A DNA stretch of 64,000 nucleotides from positions 1 through 64,000 of the forward strand of contig NZ_JAUSWB010000007.1 in assembly GCF_030814955.1 (NCBI RefSeq), given 5' to 3'. Both the position numbers and the translations under genes were made by a program. Numbering within the stretch: the stretch's first letter is position 1; each line of letters starts with the position of its first letter. Positions 39,554 through 48,269 of the stretch are shown here, piece by piece. Under the pieces are notes generated by a model. It saw nothing but the letters and a program-made list of their open reading frames with translations, was not told the DNA's origin and searched no databases. This DNA comes from Planomicrobium stackebrandtii. Its GTDB lineage: Bacteria > Bacillota > Bacilli > Bacillales_A > Planococcaceae.

Positions 39554-41144
39554 TAAATTATTTGGAATGGCCTTTGCGGCGGTATTCGGCTTAGCGGTTT
39601 TTGTCTTTGGAGCGGCCAACGCCGGCGCTTATGCTGTAGACAACTGGCTGTTTCCTACTGAAGAATTTGGCGACAACACCTACATCGGCACGACCGATGT
39701 TTCCAATATGGAAGTGGAGTCGGCGACAATGATGTTTGCCGGCCAGTCGGAAACGTGGCGCGCAAATGCGGAACTCCATGTCACTTACCAGGATGCAACG
39801 GAAATCTACCCGCTTGAAAATGCTGAAATCCTGTTGGATGAAACGGTCAGAAATGCCGAAACGGGAGCACAAAATAGCTTTGTCTTTAGTTTGTCCCCGG
39901 ATACGACACGATCGTTTTTAGCTGAATATTTCCCGGTGGCCGATTTTTCTGAAGCGGATGTCGAAGCAATTAATGGGAAATTGGAAACAGCACTTCAAGG
40001 CGGGCAAACAAAAACGCAAGTGTCGATCAGCGACGACAGCCTGAGCCTCGACCGTGAAAAAGTGGCGGATGTTGTATTCCCGACCACATTTTCAAGCATC
40101 GGCAGTTCAACGGTCATAGATGCCTTGAACGGTGTTCAACTCGCGCCGGGTGCTCAATTTTCATTTCTTGAGTTTATTGCTCAGCTTTCAGTGACGGATG
40201 TCAGCGACGAGGAATTGACGCAAATTGCTTCCGCCATTTATGGCGCACTGCTCCAAACCAATTATCTGGTAGATGAGCGCAGCATCGGTTCGCAAGTGCC
40301 TGCATCTATTCCACTGGGCCAGGAAGCGGCGATCAACCGGCAACTTGGAATCGACCTAGTTTTCACGAACCCGAATGACAGTTCATTTACCTTGAACCTG
40401 ACAAAAGCGAGCGATTCTTTGAACGCGTCGATTACAGGTTATCCATTCGTGTATTCGTATGCGATCGACTTGACCGAACAAACCGATATCCAACCGCGTT
40501 TGATCAAGCAATACAGTGCGTTTGTGACGAGCGGCAACCAAGTTGACGAAATCGGGGTGTCCGGAACACGCCTGAATGTTACCCGCACCATTTACGATGG
40601 CAATGAAACCGTGGAAGTCGAAACGGTATCAAACGATTTTTATCCGCCAATCCACCGCGTTGAAGTTTACCCGCTAGCTCTGCCAGCAGCCCCGGAAGTA
40701 ACAGTTCCGGTTGCTGGTGAGCCTGGATTTATCGATGTCAACGGCGACGGCATCCATGATGGCACGACCACTGTCCCGACAACTGGGCAGCCTGGATTTG
40801 TGGACGCAGACGGAGATGGTGTCCATGACGGAACAGTAACTTCTCCAACAGCCGGCCAGCCGGGATTTGTTGATGACAATGGCGACGGCATCCATGATGG
40901 AACGACTGCAACGCCAACTGTCCCGACAGTCGGACAACCCGGATTTATTGATGAAAATGAAGACGGCATCCATGATGGAACACCGACGACACCAAACGTT
41001 CCGACAGACGGCGAACCTGGGTTTATCGATGAGAACGAAGATGGCATCCATGATGTACCGGCAGCCAACGATCCAGCTGAAGAGCAAGATCCAGTAGATG
41101 AAACGCCTGAATACGACAAAGGCGGAAAGCTGATTACAAAGTAA
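39546..41144 (+). CDS. VanW-like exported protein with C-terminal calcium-loop repeats
   Basis: A 532-aa protein from the GTG at 39546, which has GAGAGGAG seven bases upstream. A single N-terminal membrane segment or signal is followed by a domain of about 160 residues. A VanW-like region comes next (about 186-300; STVIDALNGVQLAPGAQFSF, IPLGQEAAINRQLGIDLVFTNP), then a G5-like beta segment (VSGTRLNVTRTIYDGNE). Residues from 391 form five repeats G(E/Q)PGF(I/V)D-N/D-DG-HDG with the DxNxDGxxD calcium-loop pattern. Its place between minor pilins and pilB suggests a surface or pilus-associated role. Confidence 0.75.
   Translation: MDNKLFGMAFAAVFGLAVFVFGAANAGAYAVDNWLFPTEEFGDNTYIGTTDVSNMEVESATMMFAGQSETWRANAELHVTYQDATEIYPLENAEILLDETVRNAETGAQNSFVFSLSPDTTRSFLAEYFPVADFSEADVEAINGKLETALQGGQTKTQVSISDDSLSLDREKVADVVFPTTFSSIGSSTVIDALNGVQLAPGAQFSFLEFIAQLSVTDVSDEELTQIASAIYGALLQTNYLVDERSIGSQVPASIPLGQEAAINRQLGIDLVFTNPNDSSFTLNLTKASDSLNASITGYPFVYSYAIDLTEQTDIQPRLIKQYSAFVTSGNQVDEIGVSGTRLNVTRTIYDGNETVEVETVSNDFYPPIHRVEVYPLALPAAPEVTVPVAGEPGFIDVNGDGIHDGTTTVPTTGQPGFVDADGDGVHDGTVTSPTAGQPGFVDDNGDGIHDGTTATPTVPTVGQPGFIDENEDGIHDGTPTTPNVPTDGEPGFIDENEDGIHDVPAANDPAEEQDPVDETPEYDKGGKLITK
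40716..41056 (+). repeat. In-frame tandem repeat encoding five Ca-loop units
   Basis: Five in-frame units starting GGT/GGG-GAG/CAG-CCT-GGA-TTT; the spacings between successive units are 69, 69, 78 and 78 bases. The first two units are 23 residues and the next two 26, differing by a Thr/Pro/Val linker. Units 4 and 5 share ENEDGIHD, which suggests recent duplication. Confidence 0.85.
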
Positions 41145-41166
41145 GTGTTAGAGAGGAGAGATCGAA

Positions 41167-42825
41167 ATGGCGATTGTCAGAAGAAGGTTAGGCGATATTT
41201 TGGTCGAACAGGGGTTATTGACGCAAGAAGATCTGCAGGAAACGCTGAAGGACAAGCAAAACGATCAAAAGCTGGGTGATGCCCTGCTGCAGCGAGGCAT
41301 CATCACCGAGCAGCAACTGATTGAGACGCTGGAAGTCCAGCTTGGCATCCCGCATGTATCGCTGTTCCGCTATCCATTCGATCCGATGCTGTTCAACGTG
41401 GTGCCCAAGGAATTTGCCAAGCGCAAACTACTGGTGCCGCTTAAGACGGAAGGCGACCGGCTGTTTATTGCCATGACCGATCCGACGGATTTCATCACCA
41501 TTGATGATCTCCGGCTGACGACCGGCTTCCAGATCGAGCCGACGATTGCTTCCAAAGAAGATATCGTCCGGACCATTGCGAAATATTACGATGAAGAATC
41601 ATATGACGAACTGTTGGAAGAGTTGCCGCAAATAGCGGAAGAGCAGCAAAGAGAATTGAACGATCTGGATGCGCCGATCGTCCGGCTGGTCAACCAAATC
41701 CTGTCGAATGCCGTCTCGCAAAAAGCCAGCGATGTCCATTTTGATCCCCAGGAAAACCGCGTTCTCGTGCGTTACCGGATTGACGGCACGCTGCGCACCG
41801 AGCGGATCCTGCCAAAAAGCATGCAGCAGATGATCACAGCGCGAATCAAGATTTTGGCGAATTTGGACATTACCGAAAATCGCATTCCGCAGGATGGCCG
41901 GATTAAGACAACAGTCGACTTCCGTGCCATCGATTTGCGCGTGTCGTCCTTGCCGACAGTTTTCGGCGAGAAAATCGTTATGCGGATTTTAGACTTGAGC
42001 CAAAACCTTACGGATATATCGAAACTTGGCTTTAATGATGTAAACATGGAGCGCTTTATGCACGAAATCGACAAACCGAACGGCATTATCCTTATTTCCG
42101 GTCCGACCGGTTCCGGTAAATCATCGACGCTCTATGCGGCGCTGAACAAGCTCAATTCAGAAGAAGTCAATATTATCACGGTCGAAGATCCTGTCGAGTA
42201 TCAATTGGAAGGCATTAACCAGATTCAGGTGAACGCCAATGTCGGCTTAACGTTTGCAGCCGGTTTGCGGTCGATTTTGCGGCAGGATCCGGACATTGTC
42301 ATGGTTGGGGAAATCCGCGACAAAGAAACGGCTGATATTTCCATCCGGGCTTCGTTAACCGGGCATTTGGTGCTGAGTACGATTCACACCAACGATTCGA
42401 TCGCTTCCATCACCCGTCTGATGGATATGGGCATCGAGCCTTTCCTAGTGACGGCGTCTTTGAATGCCGTCGTGGCACAGCGTTTAATACGGCGCGTCTG
42501 CAGGGATTGCCGGGAAATCCAGCCGGCTACTATACGGGAACGAGCGATTTTTGCTAAACGCGGCATCACGGTCGAAACCATTGCCCGCGGCAAAGGCTGT
42601 CCGCAATGCAATATGAGCGGCTATAAAGGCCGTATGGCGATCCACGAAGTTCTGGTGGTGGACGATGCAATCAAAGACATCATCAACCGCGGCGGCACCG
42701 CAGCAGAAATCCGTGAAATCGCTGTCCGGAATAAAACCATCTTCCTCATCGATGACGGTTTACTAAAAGTAAAGGAGGGCATGACAACGACGGAAGAAGT
42801 ACTTCGCGTTGCCATGACAGACTAG
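41167..42825 (+). CDS. pilB: Type IV pilus extension ATPase PilB with MshEN domain
   Basis: The protein is 552 aa. The N-terminus carries two 24-residue MshEN repeats (7-30 RLGDILVEQGLL.., 35-58 KLGDALLQRGII..), the c-di-GMP-binding fold. The first has Lys where Gln is usual at position 24; the second has Lys for Arg at position 1. The GspE ATPase domain has Walker A GPTGSGKS at 312-319, an Asp box (ITVEDPVEY), Walker B DPDIVMVGEIRD and a His box. A tetracysteine zinc site follows (CRDC..CPQC). It powers pilin polymerisation at the inner membrane. Confidence 0.95.
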   Translation: MAIVRRRLGDILVEQGLLTQEDLQETLKDKQNDQKLGDALLQRGIITEQQLIETLEVQLGIPHVSLFRYPFDPMLFNVVPKEFAKRKLLVPLKTEGDRLFIAMTDPTDFITIDDLRLTTGFQIEPTIASKEDIVRTIAKYYDEESYDELLEELPQIAEEQQRELNDLDAPIVRLVNQILSNAVSQKASDVHFDPQENRVLVRYRIDGTLRTERILPKSMQQMITARIKILANLDITENRIPQDGRIKTTVDFRAIDLRVSSLPTVFGEKIVMRILDLSQNLTDISKLGFNDVNMERFMHEIDKPNGIILISGPTGSGKSSTLYAALNKLNSEEVNIITVEDPVEYQLEGINQIQVNANVGLTFAAGLRSILRQDPDIVMVGEIRDKETADISIRASLTGHLVLSTIHTNDSIASITRLMDMGIEPFLVTASLNAVVAQRLIRRVCRDCREIQPATIRERAIFAKRGITVETIARGKGCPQCNMSGYKGRMAIHEVLVVDDAIKDIINRGGTAAEIREIAVRNKTIFLIDDGLLKVKEGMTTTEEVLRVAMTD

Positions 42826-42828
42826 CCT

Positions 42829-43869
42829 ATGCCTACTACATTTATCGATAACGTATTGACCGAAGCCAAAGAACGCAATGTTTCCGATATCCATATGACG
42901 ACTGGCATCCCACCGATTTTCCGTATGAACGGCACCTTGATCCAGTTTGGCGAAGAAAAACTGATGCCGGACGACACCATGGCAATCGCCAAAGCGCTGA
43001 TGCCCGAATCGTTATGGGACACATTCCTTGAAAAAGGAGAGATGGATTATTCCTACTCGATTGCGGGTGTGGCACGTTACCGGGTCAACTCATTCCATCA
43101 GCGCGGTTCGATTTCACACGCTTTCCGGACCATTCCATCCAGGATTCCATCCATTGACGACCTGCAAATGCCGGATACGTTAAAAAAATTGGCGGATACC
43201 CACCAGGGATTGATCCTCGTGACCGGTCCGACTGGTTCCGGCAAGTCGACAACGCTTGCCGCTATGATCCGCTATATGAATGAACATATGACCAAACACA
43301 TCATCACACTGGAAGATCCGATCGAGTATATGCACAAGCATGGCACCTCGGTCATTGACCAGCGTGAAGTCGGCTTTGACACAAATTCATTTGCCAACGG
43401 CTTGCGTGCAGCACTCCGGCAGGATCCTGATGTTATTTTAGTGGGGGAAATGCGGGATTTGGAAACAATCACCACCGCCATCACCGCTGCCGAAACGGGC
43501 CACTTGGTTATGGGCACACTGCATACTTCGAGTGCCGCTTCGACCATCGAGCGGATCATTGACGTATTTCCGCACGAGCAGCATGCCCAAATTCGGACGC
43601 AGCTTGGCGGCATCATCAAAGCGGTCATCTCCCAGCGCCTGCTGCCAACTGCAGATGGCAAAGGGCGGGTAGCGGCAACCGAGATCATGATTTCCAATCC
43701 GGCCATCGCCAACTTGATCCGTTCTGAAAAAGTCCATCAAATTCCGAACGTTATTTTGACCAACCGTGCGTCCGGCATGCACATGATGGAAACGTCTGTG
43801 CAGGAGCTGTTGAAAAAAGGCAAGATCACGCGTGAAATTGCGCAGCCTTACTTGAAAGGGGCGGAATAA
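42829..43869 (+). CDS. pilT: Type IV pilus retraction ATPase PilT
   Basis: The protein is 346 aa. Walker A is GPTGSGKST, Walker B is DPDVILVGEMRD, the His box is GHLVMGTLHT, and the C-terminal PilT signature is AIANLIRSEKVHQI (compare AIRNLIRE). It depolymerises pili to drive twitching or DNA uptake. The ATG follows the pilB stop by three bases, and no Shine-Dalgarno sequence is visible, so translation is probably coupled to pilB. Confidence 0.94.
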   Translation: MPTTFIDNVLTEAKERNVSDIHMTTGIPPIFRMNGTLIQFGEEKLMPDDTMAIAKALMPESLWDTFLEKGEMDYSYSIAGVARYRVNSFHQRGSISHAFRTIPSRIPSIDDLQMPDTLKKLADTHQGLILVTGPTGSGKSTTLAAMIRYMNEHMTKHIITLEDPIEYMHKHGTSVIDQREVGFDTNSFANGLRAALRQDPDVILVGEMRDLETITTAITAAETGHLVMGTLHTSSAASTIERIIDVFPHEQHAQIRTQLGGIIKAVISQRLLPTADGKGRVAATEIMISNPAIANLIRSEKVHQIPNVILTNRASGMHMMETSVQELLKKGKITREIAQPYLKGAE

Positions 43870-43870
43870 C

Positions 43871-45082
43871 GTGGCCCGCTACAAATACGAAGGGCGCGAC
43901 CGTAAAAAAATCCGGAACGGCATTGCTGTGGCCAACAGCCGGCGGGAAGCGGTGGAAAAGCTGCGCGATGAAGGAATTCGCGTCATTGACATCCGTGAAA
44001 TGCCGGCGACCACGCTGCAAAAAGACATATCGTTCGGCAACCCGGTAAAACGCGACCAGTTTATCATGTTCCTGCGCCAATTTTCGACGCTTATGCGCGC
44101 CGGCGTAACCATTGTCGACTCAATCCACATCCTGTCGCAGCAGGTCGAATCCAAAGCGCTGCGAAAAAGTTTATCAGAAATCGCAGAAGAGCTGAGAAAA
44201 GGCAATTCCTTATCCGACTCGCTGGCAAAATACCCAAAAATCTTCGAGCCGTTAACCATTAACTTGGTAAAAGCGGGAGAGATGTCCGGGAACATCGATG
44301 AATCTTTGGAAAGTTTGGCGACGCATTACGACAAAGCCTACCAAACAAAACAAAAAGTGGTGTCGGCGATGTCCTATCCAGTTGTTGTCGGCATCCTGGC
44401 AATTGGCGTTGTTATTTTCCTGCTGTCTTCCATCGTGCCGATGTTCGCCGATATGTTCGAAGGCTTTGGCGGCGAACTGCCGATGATTACGCAGATTGTC
44501 ATGGGCGCATCTGACTTTGTCATGGGCTATTGGTATTTGCTGGTGATGGGTGCGCTTGCGATTTTCGCAGTTATCTGGCTGATGCGCAAAGACCCGAGAG
44601 GCAATATGATCCTGGATACATTGCTCCTGAAGATCCCAATTTTCGGCAAGATCCTCCAGAAGTCGGCGCTTGCCCGTTTGACCAGAACGTTGAGCTCGCT
44701 GTTTTCCAGTTCGGTGCCGATCCTGCAATGCTTGACCATGACTGAAAAAGTTGTTGGCAACGCCGTCATGTCGAAAGTTATCCTGTCCTCACGCGACTCA
44801 CTGGAACGCGGCGGTTCATTGACCGAGCCGATGCGCAAGCATTGGGCATTTCCGCCTCTCATTCCCCATATGATTTCCATCGGGGAACAAACCGGTTCGC
44901 TCGACCACATGCTCAGCAAAGTAGCCGAATTCTACGAAAAGGAAGTCGAAGCCGAGACCGACCGATTGAAAGCGTTGATTGAACCGTTGATGATCGTCTT
45001 CCTTGCTGCATTAGTAGGGACTATAGTGCTAGCTATCATGATGCCGATGTTCGAGATGTTCCAGAATGTAGACCAATTGTAG
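43871..45082 (+). CDS. pilC: Type IV pilus inner-membrane platform protein PilC
   Basis: The protein is 403 aa with two GspF domains: the first around RQFSTLMRAGVTIVDSI and the second around RTLSSLFSSSVPILQCL. Three membrane helices are visible (YPVVVGILAIGVVIFLL, YWYLLVMGALAIFAVIW and the C-terminal IVFLAALVGTIVLAIMM). The GTG start has AAAGGGG eight bases upstream. It works with PilB and PilT as the rotating base of the machine. Confidence 0.94.
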   Translation: MARYKYEGRDRKKIRNGIAVANSRREAVEKLRDEGIRVIDIREMPATTLQKDISFGNPVKRDQFIMFLRQFSTLMRAGVTIVDSIHILSQQVESKALRKSLSEIAEELRKGNSLSDSLAKYPKIFEPLTINLVKAGEMSGNIDESLESLATHYDKAYQTKQKVVSAMSYPVVVGILAIGVVIFLLSSIVPMFADMFEGFGGELPMITQIVMGASDFVMGYWYLLVMGALAIFAVIWLMRKDPRGNMILDTLLLKIPIFGKILQKSALARLTRTLSSLFSSSVPILQCLTMTEKVVGNAVMSKVILSSRDSLERGGSLTEPMRKHWAFPPLIPHMISIGEQTGSLDHMLSKVAEFYEKEVEAETDRLKALIEPLMIVFLAALVGTIVLAIMMPMFEMFQNVDQL

Positions 45083-45135
45083 CGGTTTCCACATTTTCTC
45101 TTTAAAATATTTTGTAAAAAAACAAGAAAAGACTA

Positions 45136-45163
45136 TTGCTAAAACTGGTACTATTGTTATAAT
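45136..45163 (+). promoter_or_regulatory. SigA promoter of the major pilin
   Basis: TTGCTA, a 16-base spacer and TATAAT preceded by TGT (extended -10). It lies 52 bases before the pilin ATG, which has a perfect AGGAGG, so the pilin should be expressed more strongly than the upstream genes. Confidence 0.75.
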
Positions 45164-45215
45164 GAAGCTGTACTCAAAGTATTATTTAAAAGTAAAAAAA
45201 TAGGAGGAAAAGAAA

Positions 45216-45686
45216 ATGAAAAAATATTTGCAAAAGAAACTGAACAACGAAAAAGGTATGACATTGATCGAGCTTTTAGCTGTTATCGTAATTATCGCGA
45301 TTATCGCGGCGATTGCTATTCCGGCGATTGGTACTATCATAGAGAATAGCCGACACGGTGCAGTTAAATCTGATTATCAAAATGCACTTTCTGCAGCAAA
45401 TATCTTTTTTACAGAAAATCCAAGTGAAGCTGATGTTACAGTTGATGAGCTTGTGAACGGGATTACGACTGGTGCTACCGGTGCCGAAGTTACATCTTCA
45501 TCATATATGGATGATGCCGGATCTCTTGCAGATGGAGTTTTAATTACAGCAGTACAAGGTGGTAATACTATTGAAGGAGCAGCTGCTGCTAATGGAAATA
45601 CTTACGATATAACTACAGCAATTAATAATTCTGGACTTAGCGCATTATCAAATGCTCAATTTGGCGATGACTATCAAACTAATTAA
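45216..45686 (+). CDS. pilA: Major type IV prepilin
   Basis: A 156-aa prepilin. The leader has 14 residues rich in Lys and ends in Gly14; the mature protein starts MTLIELLAVIVIIAIIAAIA with Glu at +5. The soluble part is small, acidic, rich in Ala/Thr/Asn/Gly and has no cysteine. Base composition of the body is more AT-rich than the flanking pilC and pilM. It has its own strong promoter and AGGAGG site, fitting the main pilus subunit. The globular domain is not one I can match. Confidence 0.9.
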   Translation: MKKYLQKKLNNEKGMTLIELLAVIVIIAIIAAIAIPAIGTIIENSRHGAVKSDYQNALSAANIFFTENPSEADVTVDELVNGITTGATGAEVTSSSYMDDAGSLADGVLITAVQGGNTIEGAAAANGNTYDITTAINNSGLSALSNAQFGDDYQTN

Positions 45687-45718
45687 TAACAAATAATAAA
45701 AATTTTGGAGCTGAAAAA

Positions 45719-46657
45719 ATGGCCTTATCGTTTTTATCGAGAAAAGCACGCGTCGTCACCATTACAATAGAAGAAGACGCGATCCGTCATGTCGACTTAA
45801 AATCCTCTTTGCCGATAGAGCTGAATTGCGCGGAAGAAATTTTTCTTCCAGCAGGCATTATCGAAGAGGGTAAGATTGTCGATGCGGCGGCGCTGGCCTC
45901 GGAACTCGATAAGGCTGTCAATCAGTGGGGTCTCTCTAAGAAGTCAGTCCGCTTCCTCGCCCCTGACGAATTCGTTATTATCCGCAAAGTACCATACCCC
46001 GAAGATGTCGAAGCCGATGAACTGAAAGGCCATTTTTTCATCGAAATCGGTTCGACGCTTTACTTGCCCTTTGAAGATCCCGTCTTTGATGTGGTGCCGT
46101 ACCATCCGGAAGAAGAACAGCCGGAAGCGATCATCATCGCCTCCAAGGAATCGGTCGTGAAGTCCTATGAAGACGTGTTTGACCAGGTAAAGCTAAAAGC
46201 AATCGTCGCTGACATTACACCGCTCGCTCTTTACCGTTTAGGCTATTTGCAGCACGACTTCCAGGAAGATGAACACATCATGCTGATCGACCTGCAGTCG
46301 AAAAAAATGACCGTCTCCATCTTCCACGAGCATTTTCCGATGTTCATGCGGCCGGTTGATCTGGAAATTGAAGATCCGTTGTTGGCCGATCGTTCTGCAG
46401 TTATGGAGACCATTGAAATTGAAGTTGAAAAACTGGCCAACTTCTACCGCTACAATATGAACAGCGGAGAAGAAGGCATTACGAAAGTTGTTTGCAATGG
46501 AGAGTTTTACGATTGGCAGGCTTTTCAGCAAAGCCTGGAAATGCGGTTCCAGATTCCGATCCAGCCGCTTGTGCTTGATGTCATTCCATGCGGCGACGAA
46601 AAAGATGTTTCAAGACGCTTTAACCGGGCCATCGGTCTCGCGCTGAAAGAGGTGTAA
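45719..46657 (+). CDS. pilM: Type IV pilus assembly protein PilM
   Basis: A 312-aa actin-fold cytoplasmic protein that binds the N-terminus of PilN and links the ATPase to the PilN/PilO membrane complex. The actin-like pieces are the N-terminal VVTITIEEDAIRHVDL strand pair, EHIMLIDLQSKKMTVSIF (phosphate loop) and KVVCNGEFYDWQAF. TTGGAG lies just before the ATG. It is followed seven bases later by pilN. Confidence 0.88.
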   Translation: MALSFLSRKARVVTITIEEDAIRHVDLKSSLPIELNCAEEIFLPAGIIEEGKIVDAAALASELDKAVNQWGLSKKSVRFLAPDEFVIIRKVPYPEDVEADELKGHFFIEIGSTLYLPFEDPVFDVVPYHPEEEQPEAIIIASKESVVKSYEDVFDQVKLKAIVADITPLALYRLGYLQHDFQEDEHIMLIDLQSKKMTVSIFHEHFPMFMRPVDLEIEDPLLADRSAVMETIEIEVEKLANFYRYNMNSGEEGITKVVCNGEFYDWQAFQQSLEMRFQIPIQPLVLDVIPCGDEKDVSRRFNRAIGLALKEV

Positions 46658-46663
46658 GGTTTT

Positions 46664-47437
46664 ATGCTAGTAGATATTAACCTATTGCCGCAAAAAGAAC
46701 GGGACCGTCCCGCTTTTCTGATTGCGGCGATTTCGATTTTATTGGTGGCCGTCATTATTTGGGCGGTTTTGGCATTTATGGCCGGTTCCCATGCAAGTGA
46801 ACAGGAAACTTTAATGGCGCAATCCGCACAAGTCGCTGCCGAACAAGCAGCGATCCGCACCCAATTGGAAGCGGCGCAAGGCATGAACGAAGAGCAGCAG
46901 CTGAAAGCCACTGTCGACTGGGCGGAGAGTTATCAATTTGATACCGTTCCGCTTTTGCAGGAGCTGGTATCCATGCTGCCGGAACGGGGCTTTTTTGAAA
47001 GCTTTTCCTATACCGGTCTGGACCAGGCAATCTTGTCTGTCCAATTTGATACGGCACGTGAAGCCGCATATTATTTGGCGCAGCTGAAAGCATCTGAGCT
47101 GATCGAATCAGCGACTTTGGACAGTGTCTCGCAAAATGAACTGGAAACTGAAGAAGTTGTAGAAGGCGCCGTAATCGAAGAAGCGATCATTCAAGAAACG
47201 CCTCGCTATTTGGCGACATACACCATCATCTTTATCGACGGCCGCATTCCGACAGACGATACGGCAGTTCCGGTAGAAGGCGAAGTTGTAACCGAAGAGC
47301 CGACAGAAGAAGCGGTAGAAGAGCCAGCAGAAGATGTCGAAGTGGACGTTGACGTCAATACCGAAACAGAAGCGCCTGCCGATACAGTCGAACCGGCTGA
47401 AACCGCTCCAGCAGAAACGGGGGGGGATGGCCAATGA
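46664..47437 (+). CDS. pilN: Type IV pilus assembly protein PilN
   Basis: A 257-aa bitopic membrane protein. It starts with the PilM-binding peptide DINLLPQKERDRP (compare INLLP in the family), then one membrane helix (17-38), a coiled coil and a ferredoxin-like periplasmic-type domain. The C-terminus is a long acidic Glu/Val/Asp/Pro-rich tail, unusual for PilN. It overlaps pilO by four bases. Confidence 0.88.
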   Translation: MLVDINLLPQKERDRPAFLIAAISILLVAVIIWAVLAFMAGSHASEQETLMAQSAQVAAEQAAIRTQLEAAQGMNEEQQLKATVDWAESYQFDTVPLLQELVSMLPERGFFESFSYTGLDQAILSVQFDTAREAAYYLAQLKASELIESATLDSVSQNELETEEVVEGAVIEEAIIQETPRYLATYTIIFIDGRIPTDDTAVPVEGEVVTEEPTEEAVEEPAEDVEVDVDVNTETEAPADTVEPAETAPAETGGDGQ

Positions 47438-48192
47438 GCAGCTTATCGAAAAGCCAAAAAGAAAAAGGCCTGATCGTGTTAGCCATCATCTTCCTGCTGG
47501 CACTGGCTGCGTATTCGTATTTATCCATTTACGCTCCGGCGAAAGAAGCCCGGCTGCAGGCCGAACAAACTTTAAGTTCTGAACGCGACGTGCTGGTTGC
47601 GCTGCAGGCGCAGCTGAAAGAATTGCCGGAAGGCGAAAAAATAAGCCCGAGCGATCTGCAGCAAAAGGTTTCCGTCGAATCATTGACCGAACAAATTGTT
47701 CTGCAGATTGAACAAGCTGAATTGATTTCCGATACTTTAGTAGACAACATCGGCATAACAGAAGGCCTCGTTGAATTGCCGGTGCCGGTCGAAGGGTTGG
47801 AAAACCTTCAGGAAGTGCTGACGACGGTCACCATCCAAGCGAACGACTATCAGGAAATCACGGCTTTCATCGAAGAAGTGGAAGCGATGGAACGCATCAT
47901 GATTGTTGAAGCCATCGATTTCGGTTCCAACGAAGAAATCACTTCAGCCGACCAAGTGAGCGAAGCGATTGATGTCAACCTGACATTTTCTGCGTACTTC
48001 CGTCCAGACTTGATTGCCCTAGCAGACACGCTACCGAAAATCGATGCCCCTGCTCCGGCAGGCAAAGTCAATCCGCTGCCGCAAAATGACGGAACGGATT
48101 TGGCTGAAGAACAGGTAGTTGACGAAGAGACGGATGTCGACGTGGATATTGATATTAATGTAGAAGAAAACGCAACTGATTCAGAGGAGTAA
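47434..48192 (+). CDS. pilO: Type IV pilus assembly protein PilO
   Basis: A 252-aa partner of PilN. A membrane helix at residues 11-31 (IVLAIIFLLALAAYSYLSIY) is followed by a coiled coil (ARLQAEQTLSSERDVLVALQ) and a ferredoxin-like domain (VTIQANDYQEITAFIEEVEAM is the typical end strand-helix). The tail is acidic with alternating Asp and Val/Ile, much like the PilN tail. Last gene before a terminator. Confidence 0.85.
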   Translation: MSSLSKSQKEKGLIVLAIIFLLALAAYSYLSIYAPAKEARLQAEQTLSSERDVLVALQAQLKELPEGEKISPSDLQQKVSVESLTEQIVLQIEQAELISDTLVDNIGITEGLVELPVPVEGLENLQEVLTTVTIQANDYQEITAFIEEVEAMERIMIVEAIDFGSNEEITSADQVSEAIDVNLTFSAYFRPDLIALADTLPKIDAPAPAGKVNPLPQNDGTDLAEEQVVDEETDVDVDIDINVEENATDSEE

Positions 48193-48199
48193 TAAACGA

Positions 48200-48231
48200 C
48201 AGAGAGAAATCATTGCGATTTCTCTCTTTTT
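48200..48231 (+). terminator. Terminator after pilO
   Basis: AGAGAGAAATC pairs with GATTTCTCTCT around ATTGC and is followed by T residues. Confidence 0.9.
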
Positions 48232-48269
48232 GGTAGAGCTGATTTGAAGGATTTGCAATAGATGGAGAC

